This document shows positions 37,951 through 44,820 of a stretch of 64,000 bases of DNA, piece after piece. Position 1 is the stretch's first letter. Each line of letters opens with the position of its first letter. The stretch is from positions 1-64,000 of the forward strand of contig NZ_FQTQ01000048.1 in the NCBI RefSeq assembly GCF_900128525.1, written 5' to 3'. The notes under the pieces were generated by a model, which was not told the DNA's origin, made no database searches, and was given only the letters and a program-made list of their open reading frames with translations. Source of the DNA: a methanotrophic endosymbiont of Bathymodiolus puteoserpentis (Logatchev) (GTDB lineage Bacteria; Pseudomonadota; Gammaproteobacteria; Methylococcales; Methylomonadaceae). Made by a program: the position numbers and the translations under genes.

Positions 37951-38672
37951 TGAAAAAATTACTCCAAATCTGTCTATTACTCTTGGTTCCTCTTGGTGCT
38001 TTTGCTTCAGCAGGAATAGAGCTAGAAGATGCTGATATTGACTTAACTGACCACCAATCATTAGAAAATGGCGCACACCTATATGTGCAATATTGCTTAG
38101 GTTGTCATTCGACGAAATATATTCGTTACCTCAATCTAGCCGATGATTTCAATATTGATCAACAAGAAATTTTAAAGAAAGTGGCACCCGAAGGCGCTGG
38201 CATTTATGACAAAATGCTCACTGCAATGAATGGCCATGATGCTAAAAAGTGGTTTGGTACTACACCGCCTGATTTATCGCTTATTGCTCGCTCAAGAGGT
38301 GAAGATTGGTTAGTTAGCTATTTAAAAGGTTTTTACCAAGATACTAGCAAACAAAGAGGCGTAAATAACACTGTTTTCCCTGATGTTGCTATGCCTAATC
38401 CACTTTGGCAGCTTCAAGGCGTACAAAAAGCGATCATTAAAACCATTGATGGTCGTGAAGTCATTACTGGTCTCGTCATTACAGAGCCCGGCACTATGAC
38501 AGCCAAGCAATTTGATAAAGCAGTTAATGATATTGTTGCTTTCCTTGTGTATGCTGGCGAGCCCGCACAAGTACAGCGACGAAGCATGGGTAAATATGTT
38601 TTATTATTTATCTTAATGTTTGGTGTCATTGCCTATTTATTGAAAAAAGAATACTGGAAGGACGTACACTAA
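37950..38672 (+). CDS. petC: Cytochrome c1 of the bc1 complex
   Basis: Periplasmic heme c subunit receiving electrons from the Rieske protein. A signal peptide (LLQICLLLLVPLGAFASAG) is followed by the heme site CLGCH near residue 51. The axial methionine is probably in DVAMPNPLW near 150, and a C-terminal anchor (YVLLFILMFGVIAYLLKKEYW) holds it in the membrane. The length of 240 is typical. It is the last gene before a strong terminator. Confidence 0.97.
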   Translation: MKKLLQICLLLLVPLGAFASAGIELEDADIDLTDHQSLENGAHLYVQYCLGCHSTKYIRYLNLADDFNIDQQEILKKVAPEGAGIYDKMLTAMNGHDAKKWFGTTPPDLSLIARSRGEDWLVSYLKGFYQDTSKQRGVNNTVFPDVAMPNPLWQLQGVQKAIIKTIDGREVITGLVITEPGTMTAKQFDKAVNDIVAFLVYAGEPAQVQRRSMGKYVLLFILMFGVIAYLLKKEYWKDVH

Positions 38673-38693
38673 CCCGCCTCCTTTTGCAGATAC

Positions 38694-38731
38694 AAAAAAA
38701 GCGCTACTTCTTACGAACTAGCGCTTTTTTT
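38694..38731. terminator. Strong bidirectional intrinsic terminator after petC
   Basis: A perfect 13-bp stem (AAAAAAAGCGCTA at 38694-38706 with its complement at 38719-38731) encloses a 12-base loop. The A and T tracts flank the GCGCTA core, so it can terminate transcription on either strand. It closes the petABC operon. Confidence 0.9.
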
Positions 38732-38763
38732 ATCTCCACTATTAATAAAATAAATAGCTTATT

Positions 38764-39090
38764 ATGAAAAAATACCTACTGATTAGCCTATTAACCTGCC
38801 TATTATTCATTCCAACGCTGCATGCGAAAACTCCCGCCATAGCAGATAAAGCACGTTACGATCCAATGTTTGTCCCCATCGACATATTGTTATTTCGCCC
38901 GCTCAGTTTAGCAACGACAATCGCAGGTTCTGCACTCTTTATCGCAGTGTCACCCTTTACAGCATTAAGCTCCATTGCGCCACCACATGATGCTTTTGAG
39001 CGTGTTGGTGATATATTTGTAGTTTTACCCGCTACCTATACATTTATGCGCCCTATTGGTGATAAACGCTTTACACGCAATTATGATTGA
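38764..39090 (+). CDS. Small exported membrane protein of unknown function
   Basis: I do not recognise a named family. The 108 residues begin with a clear signal peptide (KKYLLISLLTCLLFIPTLHA). A short loop follows, RYDPMFVPIDILLFRPLSLAT, then one hydrophobic helix (IAGSALFIAVSPFTALSSIA) and a polar tail ending FMRPIGDKRFTRNYD. The composition suggests a small envelope protein. It stands alone between the petC terminator and a 200-base gap, so context gives no role. Coding character (signal, helix, good codon structure) is convincing. Confidence 0.75.
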   Translation: MKKYLLISLLTCLLFIPTLHAKTPAIADKARYDPMFVPIDILLFRPLSLATTIAGSALFIAVSPFTALSSIAPPHDAFERVGDIFVVLPATYTFMRPIGDKRFTRNYD

Positions 39091-39290
39091 ATGCAGAGCC
39101 ATAAAATACGCTTGCAAAGCCCCTAGGACAGTTTGTACGCCACTTAACGAACCGAGAGATAAGCCAGCTTGATATTTATACTCTTTTAAGGTGTATTAAC
39201 TTTTACGTTACCTAGACTCTGAAACCTAGCTAACATTAACTCAATGATATACTATAAAAAATAGCAATAAATAGTGACACGGTGGCACAA

Positions 39291-41630
39291 ATGTTCAAAA
39301 CCCTATTAATCTCAGTACCTCTCTTAGGGAGCATGATGACGATAAATGCAACAGAACTTGATGTCACTTTAGCCGCTGCGCTGGTCAAAAAAGGAACTAA
39401 TTTTCACCCTCGAACCAGCCACCTTACCGCAGACGGCCGACCGCAATACACTAACCGCCTGATTTTAGAAGATTCACCTTATTTGCTCCAACATGCTAAT
39501 AACCCTGTTAACTGGTATGCATGGGGGGCAGAAGCCTTTGCGGCAGCCAAACGTGAACATAAACCTATTTTTTTATCGATTGGTTATTCCACTTGTCACT
39601 GGTGCCATGTTATGGAGCATGAGAGCTTTGATAATATCGCTGTGGCTAAATTAATGAACCAATACTTTATTAATATCAAAGTAGATCGTGAACAACGCCC
39701 TGATATTGATGAGACTTATATGACTGCCGTTAGTTTAATGACAGGCCGTGGTGGTTGGCCTATGTCGAGTTTTATTACTCCAGAAGGCAAAACATTTTGG
39801 GGTGGAACCTATATTCCTCCCGAACAATTTAAGCAATTACTGATAGATGTTCACGGTGTATGGCAAAACCAACACGATAAAGTTGAACAGCAAGCAGAGC
39901 AAGTTGCAGCTGCTGTCGCCAAGGTAAATAAAGCTAAAAATAAAAGTGCTCAGATCAATGCTTTGCTAATCAAGCAAGCAACGCAAGTAATATTAACGAA
40001 CTTTGACCCTATTCATGGTGGCTTTTCACCCGCACCGAAATTTCCCAATGAATCAGAATTATTTTTATTATTAGACCAAACGAAACGCACAGGCAATAAA
40101 ACATTATTACATGCCGTAGAGGTTACTCTAAATGCAATGGCACAAGGGGGTATTTATGATCAAGTAGGCGGTGGTTTTCACCGGTATTCCACTGATAATC
40201 AATGGTTAGTGCCACACTTTGAAAAGATGCTCTACAACCAAGCTCACCTGTCCAGAGTTTATTTACAAGCCTATGAATTAACCCAAAATCCATTTTATGC
40301 ACGCATAGCTCGGCAAACATTAGATTATGTCCTACGAGAAATGACCGCCGAGAAAGGCGGTTTTTATTCTGCTAGCGATGCAGATAGTGACGGAAAAGAA
40401 GGTAGTTTTTATATCTGGACACCGACAGAAATTAAAACCACTTTAACGCCTGATGATGCAAGTTTAGCCATCTCTTTATTTGGTGTAACAAAAACAGGCA
40501 ATTTTGAAGGTAAAAATATTCTTTATTTACCACAAAGTTTAGCTACTTATGCTGACAATCATCAACTAGAAACAGCTGACTTGCTCAATAAAATAGATGC
40601 TATTTTAGACACATTACGTAAGGCACGAGCACAACGTGTTCCACCTTTTCGAGATGATAAAATTATCACAGCATGGAATGGCATGATGATAAGTAGCTTA
40701 GTGGAAGCGAGCCAGCTATTAAATGAGCCTCGTTACCTAAATGCTGCCAAGAAAAATGCTAATTTTCTCTGGCAAAGCAATCGTACTAGAGATGACAACT
40801 TATGGCGAGTACATTTAGAGGGTAACTCATCAATAAAGGCTGTCCAAGAAGATTATGCTTATCTTGCAGAAGGTTTAATTGCTTTATATGATGCAACCCA
40901 AAATTCACTCTATTTAAGCCGTGCAGAGGCCTTAACAAACACAATGATCACTCAATTTTGGGATAATGATGATGGTGGTTTTTTTATGGGCGCACCGAGT
41001 ACTCTTTCCACCATGGCAAGATCAAAACAAAGTTCTGACGGCGCTATTCCTTCAGGCAATTCTGTCGCGCTTAATGTCTTGGCAATGCTAAGCCGGCGTA
41101 AGGCTAGTCTTGACTACGAAACTAAAGCTAAACAAACGCTATCCACCTTTTCTGAGCAAATCACAGCCTATCCTAGCGCTTATAGTTATATGTTATTAGG
41201 TGCCAATAAAGTATTAGCGGGTGAAACCAGCACCCAACAATATGCAGCAAAAGGAGCTGTCTCTATTCATGCCCGCATTGAAACTAAAGGCCAGCAAGAC
41301 AAGCTTGTGTTAGCTATTAAAATACATGATGGCTGGCATATTAATGCGAATAATCCCTTAGATAAAGAGTTAGTCCCAACTACGTTGAAGCTTACTGATA
41401 CTAATACCTCGCAACTGCAACCGATAATTTATCCCAAGGCAATAGAAAAAAAGCTGGGCTTTAGTCAACAACCGTTAGCTTTGTATGAAGGAGATATTGA
41501 AATAACAGCACCGATTACAAAAATAGCGGGTAGCAAAAAAAACATACTACCTGTTGAATTAAGTCTGCAAGCGTGTAACCATCTGGTCTGTTTAGCACCT
41601 GAAGTGATCACTTTTAAGCTAATGAAATAA
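39291..41630 (+). CDS. Exported DUF255 thioredoxin-like protein with C-terminal DsbD-alpha-like domain
   Basis: A large protein of about 779 residues. After a signal-like N-terminus ([20 protein letters not shown]), a thioredoxin-fold DUF255 domain spans about 50-210 with [15 protein letters not shown] and the redox-like motif [15 protein letters not shown] long (alpha/alpha) barrel-like region of the YyaL/SSP411 type follows (about 220-630; [32 protein letters not shown]). The last 120 residues resemble the periplasmic N-terminal domain of DsbD ([12 protein letters not shown], with a Cys pair in [12 protein letters not shown]). This adds an export signal and a disulfide-relay-like domain to a family usually near 680 residues. 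An upstream GTG three codons earlier is an alternative start. Confidence 0.85.
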   Translation: MFKTLLISVPLLGSMMTINATELDVTLAAALVKKGTNFHPRTSHLTADGRPQYTNRLILEDSPYLLQHANNPVNWYAWGAEAFAAAKREHKPIFLSIGYSTCHWCHVMEHESFDNIAVAKLMNQYFINIKVDREQRPDIDETYMTAVSLMTGRGGWPMSSFITPEGKTFWGGTYIPPEQFKQLLIDVHGVWQNQHDKVEQQAEQVAAAVAKVNKAKNKSAQINALLIKQATQVILTNFDPIHGGFSPAPKFPNESELFLLLDQTKRTGNKTLLHAVEVTLNAMAQGGIYDQVGGGFHRYSTDNQWLVPHFEKMLYNQAHLSRVYLQAYELTQNPFYARIARQTLDYVLREMTAEKGGFYSASDADSDGKEGSFYIWTPTEIKTTLTPDDASLAISLFGVTKTGNFEGKNILYLPQSLATYADNHQLETADLLNKIDAILDTLRKARAQRVPPFRDDKIITAWNGMMISSLVEASQLLNEPRYLNAAKKNANFLWQSNRTRDDNLWRVHLEGNSSIKAVQEDYAYLAEGLIALYDATQNSLYLSRAEALTNTMITQFWDNDDGGFFMGAPSTLSTMARSKQSSDGAIPSGNSVALNVLAMLSRRKASLDYETKAKQTLSTFSEQITAYPSAYSYMLLGANKVLAGETSTQQYAAKGAVSIHARIETKGQQDKLVLAIKIHDGWHINANNPLDKELVPTTLKLTDTNTSQLQPIIYPKAIEKKLGFSQQPLALYEGDIEITAPITKIAGSKKNILPVELSLQACNHLVCLAPEVITFKLMK

Positions 41631-41683
41631 ATTTTACAATTCAACCTACTAATAAGGGACATTGAAAACATATAGCAGAAAGT

Positions 41684-41742
41684 TTGTGGGAGGGACTTTT
41701 ATCCGCGCCTTTATATAAGTCGTAAGAAAAGGCTCCACTCAC
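41684..41742. repeat. REP-like palindromic element, degenerate copy A
   Basis: It begins TTGTGGGAGGGACTTTTATC and ends GGCTCCACTCAC, a decayed stem-loop similar in order and sequence to the well-kept element at 51463-51522. Both share the central TTTATA-AAGTCG block. It directly abuts the selD remnant. Confidence 0.55.
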
Positions 41743-41848
41743 TGAAAGTCTTACACTAATACAGTTTGTGACACTGTAGAACTAAACTCAGTCACCTCGC
41801 CAATGGTATAAAACTGCTGATGAAAGCTATCATCAAGTTCGACATAGC
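41742..41848 (-). pseudogene. Remnant of the 3' end of selD
   Basis: Bases 41751-41848 align without gaps to the terminal 98 bases of the intact selD gene (44821-44918), with only seven differences, including the same stop codon. Similarity continues a few bases past the stop. The rest of the gene is absent; similarity ends sharply at 41848. The fragment is in the same orientation as selD, 3070 bp away. It is therefore a scar of a duplicated or imported selD lost by recombination. Confidence 0.85.
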
Positions 41849-42008
41849 TAAATACTCTGCTCTAATGGGCATGTAAGATGAGGTATTTAAACAAACAAAC
41901 TTCGAACGAACACTTTTGAGGGTTCTTCCACAGTCCTCTTAGTTTATGCTCCGAATGCCATTCTAAGCAATTTGGCTTATTAGAGAACGTTGGATAAGGT
42001 CTTTCGTC
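41849..42008. other. Non-coding spacer in repeat island
   Basis: About 160 bases with no open frame or recognisable site between the selD remnant and the next REP-like hairpin. I see nothing further in it. Confidence 0.4.
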
Positions 42009-42041
42009 GTAGGCCGGAAAAGACGAAGCCACCTTCCGGCA
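42009..42041. repeat. REP-like hairpin resembling enterobacterial REP
   Basis: Starts GTAGGCCGGA and ends CCTTCCGGCA. GCCGGAA pairs with TTCCGGC around a short GC-rich loop, giving the same outline as the enterobacterial REP palindrome (GTAGGCCGGATAAG...CCGGCA). It lies 65 bases beyond the rluF stop and might stabilise or end that transcript. Relationship to true REPs is by eye. Confidence 0.6.
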
Positions 42042-42106
42042 ATAACCATCTTTAACTTAAGTTCTCTCATGCCGAATGACTCACCCCGTAATCTATATGA
42101 TGTCGT

Positions 42107-42853
42107 CTATTCCAGCGCCTGAATCAATTCAGACAGCTCTTGTTCGGCTAGTTTACGCCACTGCCCCACGGATAGGCCGTTTAAGTTGATACGCATGATT
42201 CGAACGCGTTCAAGTTTTTCCACAGAGTAGTGATAGTGTTTACACATACGCCGAATCTGTCGGTTAAGCCCCTGAACCAGAGTGATTCTGAAAACAGTTT
42301 CAGATTCTTTAACAACTTTACATTCTTTTGTGACGATACCGAACATGGGAACTCCACCGCTAATACCGGCAATAAAGTCGTCGGTTATTTCTTTATCCAC
42401 GGTAACTAGGTATTCCTTTTCATGATGGTTGTTAGCACCCAGAATTTTATCTACCAGATCGCATTTATTGGTTAGAAATATCAACCCTTGCGAATCTTTG
42501 TCTAGTCTCCCCACAGGATATATTCTGGAATCGTGGCCAACGAAATCAACTATATTGCGTTTATCCGTTTTAGCGGCGGTACACACAACGCCAACGGGTT
42601 TATTCAACGCTATAAAAATCACCTTGTCAGTGGCTAGTGGTTCAATAGCCCGACCATTTACGGTGACCATATCACCGGAAGATACTTTATCGCCCAGCAT
42701 TGCCAGTTTGCCACCAATGAAGACAACACCCTTTTTGACATAGATATCTGCTGCCCTTCGAGAGCAGATACCACTTTCACAGATATATTTATTGATACGC
42801 ATTAGTGAGACAGAAGAATCTTTTTTCTCGGTAGGATTTGAAGAGGCGAACAT
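42107..42853 (-). CDS. rluF: 23S rRNA pseudouridine(2604) synthase RluF
   Basis: RsuA-family pseudouridine synthase. The N-terminal S4 domain ([21 protein letters not shown]) is followed by the catalytic domain with LNKPVGVVC and the catalytic aspartate in [24 protein letters not shown]-like [18 protein letters not shown] and [13 protein letters not shown] closely match RluF rather than RsuA or RluB/E. E. coli RluF modifies 23S U2604 and, on tRNA-Tyr, U35. I use the ATG giving [14 protein letters not shown]; the frame runs to 42916, and an ATG at 42802 is also possible. It lacks the long basic C-terminal tail of E. coli RluF. It stands alone between repeats and may be a transferred gene. Confidence 0.9.
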   Translation of the reverse strand: MFASSNPTEKKDSSVSLMRINKYICESGICSRRAADIYVKKGVVFIGGKLAMLGDKVSSGDMVTVNGRAIEPLATDKVIFIALNKPVGVVCTAAKTDKRNIVDFVGHDSRIYPVGRLDKDSQGLIFLTNKCDLVDKILGANNHHEKEYLVTVDKEITDDFIAGISGGVPMFGIVTKECKVVKESETVFRITLVQGLNRQIRRMCKHYHYSVEKLERVRIMRINLNGLSVGQWRKLAEQELSELIQALE

Positions 42854-42930
42854 TACACCCATGCTGACAGCAGCGTTGGGTTCTATTAGAACTGGGTCCG
42901 ATCGACACTCTATCAATCAACCGTAACCAA

Positions 42931-43204
42931 AGGGGTCAGACTCTAATACCGCTTACTTAAGGGCATATTAATCAATAAATTCAATAAGATACAAATAAAA
43001 AGGAAATCTTGAAATTTTCTTGAAAGGCACTAAAATCAACATTTTACAATTAACCTAATGAAATAATAACGGGCTTACTCGCTGTAAGTTGTTGACTATT
43101 TATTCCATATCAAAATAAATTAATTATTACTCGCCATTTGATGGTCGCAAATCATTGATTATTAATGGATTTTACTTAAGTAAGCAGTATTAGAGTCTGC
43201 CCCT
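42931..43204. repeat. MITE-like element, copy 1, with ~30-bp terminal inverted repeats
   Basis: The left end begins AGGGGTCAGACTCTAA. The right end is its reverse complement over about 30 bases with one substitution and one missing base (43176-43204). The 274-bp interior is AT-rich and has no reading frame. Small size, matched ends and a second adjacent copy point to a non-autonomous mobile or palindromic repeat element. No clear target duplication is visible. Confidence 0.7.
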
Positions 43205-43210
43205 AACGTT

Positions 43211-43468
43211 GCTTGATTAAGGGTATATTAATCAACAAATTCAACAAGATACAAATAAAAAGGCAATCTTGAAAGGCCTAAAACCAACATTTTACAATTA
43301 ACCTAATGAAATAATAACGGGTTTACTCGCTGTAAGTTGTTGACTATTTATTCCATATCAAAATAAATAAATTAATTATTACTCGCCATTTTATAGTCTC
43401 AGACCATTGATTATTAATGGATTTTCCTTAAGTAAGCAGTATTAGAGTTAGAGTCAGAGTCAGACTCG
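43211..43468. repeat. MITE-like element, copy 2, left end decayed
   Basis: It repeats the interior of copy 1 at a 260-bp offset with scattered substitutions and small indels (for example about 15 bases missing near 43270). The right terminal repeat is kept up to ATTAGAG and then degenerates into AGAGTC steps. The left terminal repeat survives only as GCTTGATTAA. Direct tandem orientation suggests duplication or recombination between two insertions. Confidence 0.7.
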
Positions 43469-43567
43469 ATTGATATTGCCTTTTTTCTTAAATAGTTCGG
43501 AACGCCTATCTCCACCGCGCAATTTTGGCTCAACTTGCCTAACTCGTAAGCCGTATACGTAGGCTGG

Positions 43568-43731
43568 AATAGCGTAGCGTTTTCCGGCATACAAATAGAG
43601 AGTGCACTTAGGAATGCACATAAATAAAACCAAAAACTTTAGATTATGAAGCACTGCCAGTCCTCAAAGGACTGGCAGTGCTTGCGGATATTATTGAATT
43701 TAATCTACCATAGCGGAAAACGCTACGCTAT
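43568..43731. repeat. Large nested inverted repeat with central perfect hairpin
   Basis: AATAGCGTAGCGTTTTCCG (43568-43586) is repeated in exact inverse at 43713-43731, a 19-bp pair 126 bases apart. Near the middle, 43649-43664 and 43668-43683 form a perfect 16-bp stem with a 3-base loop. The outer left arm lies in a REP-like sequence (GTAGGCTGGAATAG...TTTTCCGGCA). On the minus strand the structure lies immediately beyond the transglutaminase stop and could act as terminator or mRNA stabiliser. Confidence 0.75.
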
Positions 43732-43737
43732 TTCACC

Positions 43738-44745
43738 CTAAAGCTGCTTAAACTCCACCGAATAGCGAAAGCTTTCTGGATCAAAATAATCCAGTGCTTT
43801 ACCACCTACTTCTGCATAGGGGTACATTAAATAATTAATAGGCTTAGATTCTTGTGTTGGATTTAGTGTGATACCTCGACCGCCACGTTCGAGTGTCATC
43901 CTATAAGCATCAACACCACCAAAAAAGTATTCTCTAAGCTCTTTTATATCGGCTAATTCTAGTTTATCTACCAGCATTTTCTTTCTAACATCAGCGGGAT
44001 CAACAGCAACCCATCCTGTTCCGGGTAAGTAAAACTCTGCCCAGCAGTGATACCAACCGGTAATATCTTGTTCTACTTTTTTACCTAATCTAAGACCAAA
44101 TACTTCTCTTGCTGGTACACCAACATTTCTGGCTAAAGCGACATAGACCGAACTAATATCTGCACACTTGCCACTGCGTTTGCTTAATGTCACTTCGACA
44201 ACACCAAGACCGCAGCCTTTTACATTAGGATCTCTTGAAGTATTTTCAACGACCCAATCATAAACAGCACGGGATTTTTCAAGTATGCCTGTTTTATCTT
44301 TTTGTATGCCTTGAGCAATTTCTGCTACCTGCCCATCGGTTGGTATCCACCAATCTGGCTGCAAATATTTTTGTATCTCAATCGGAACTGGCGCGCCGGT
44401 ATCAATTAATTTTCTGGTTTGGCGCTCTTGGGTGCTGACTTTAAAGCCAAGCTCCATGTTTTTTTCTTGAATTTCTTTCGGCCATTCAGCAAAGAAGTAT
44501 AAAGCTCCGCTTTTAGGTTCCTTATAAACGCCAGAATTTATAAAATTCCCTTTAGTTACTATATTTTCAATAAGTTGATACTCTCCTGAAACAGGGTAAG
44601 GTAGCCATATTTTTGCTGATTGGGGTGTTTCTGGAACTTTTAAATCCACTTTAATAGTGATAAGCCCTTGCTTTTCATCAGCAAGACTAGATTCTGCTAC
44701 TAATAAAGACAGGCAAAAGGACAGAAGAATAGTTTTCAATTTCAT
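43738..44745 (-). CDS. Exported transglutaminase-like cysteine protease-fold protein
   Basis: 335 residues with a Sec signal (LKTILLSFCLSLLVAESSLA). A beta-rich N-terminal region is followed by a transglutaminase-like core. The catalytic cysteine is in SGKCADISSVYVALAR near residue 190, the histidine in GWYHCWAEFYLPGTGW near 233 and the aspartate in VAVDPAD near 250. Bacterial members act as peptidases or cross-linkers in the periplasm; the substrate is unknown here. No partner gene is adjacent. The stop is 7 bases from the inverted-repeat structure. Confidence 0.87.
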   Translation of the reverse strand: MKLKTILLSFCLSLLVAESSLADEKQGLITIKVDLKVPETPQSAKIWLPYPVSGEYQLIENIVTKGNFINSGVYKEPKSGALYFFAEWPKEIQEKNMELGFKVSTQERQTRKLIDTGAPVPIEIQKYLQPDWWIPTDGQVAEIAQGIQKDKTGILEKSRAVYDWVVENTSRDPNVKGCGLGVVEVTLSKRSGKCADISSVYVALARNVGVPAREVFGLRLGKKVEQDITGWYHCWAEFYLPGTGWVAVDPADVRKKMLVDKLELADIKELREYFFGGVDAYRMTLERGGRGITLNPTQESKPINYLMYPYAEVGGKALDYFDPESFRYSVEFKQL

Positions 44746-44779
44746 GGATAATTTTATAAATTAAATAGTTCTAAGATAA

Positions 44780-44810
44780 GGGAGTGCCTTCAAAGCGGGA
44801 AGCCCCTCCC
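44780..44810. repeat. REP-like hairpin downstream of selD
   Basis: GGGAGTGCCTT and AAGCCCCTCCC form an 11-bp stem with two mismatches around nine bases. The right arm and the following CACTAAAGGTC match the right part of the degenerate element next to the selD remnant. It lies ten bases past the selD stop and probably shares ancestry with the other REP-like copies. Confidence 0.5.
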
Positions 44811-44820
44811 ACTAAAGGTC

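Noticed and set aside
39091-39290. Promoter or small gene upstream of the DUF255 gene
   Set aside because: TTGATA with a 17-base spacer leads only to TGTATT, a poor -10, and no open frame of note is present.
41742-41848. Considered as an independent short gene
   Set aside because: It is a truncated copy of the selD 3' end with no start codon or upstream coding sequence.
42931-43468. Tandem repeat considered as a CRISPR array
   Set aside because: Only two units of about 260 bp with no short identical repeats or unique spacers.
43460-43654. Minus-strand frame of 64 codons in the repeat island
   Set aside because: It runs through the MITE-like right end and the REP-like inverted repeat, has no ribosome site and its product matches nothing I recognise; it is most likely chance reading of repeat DNA.
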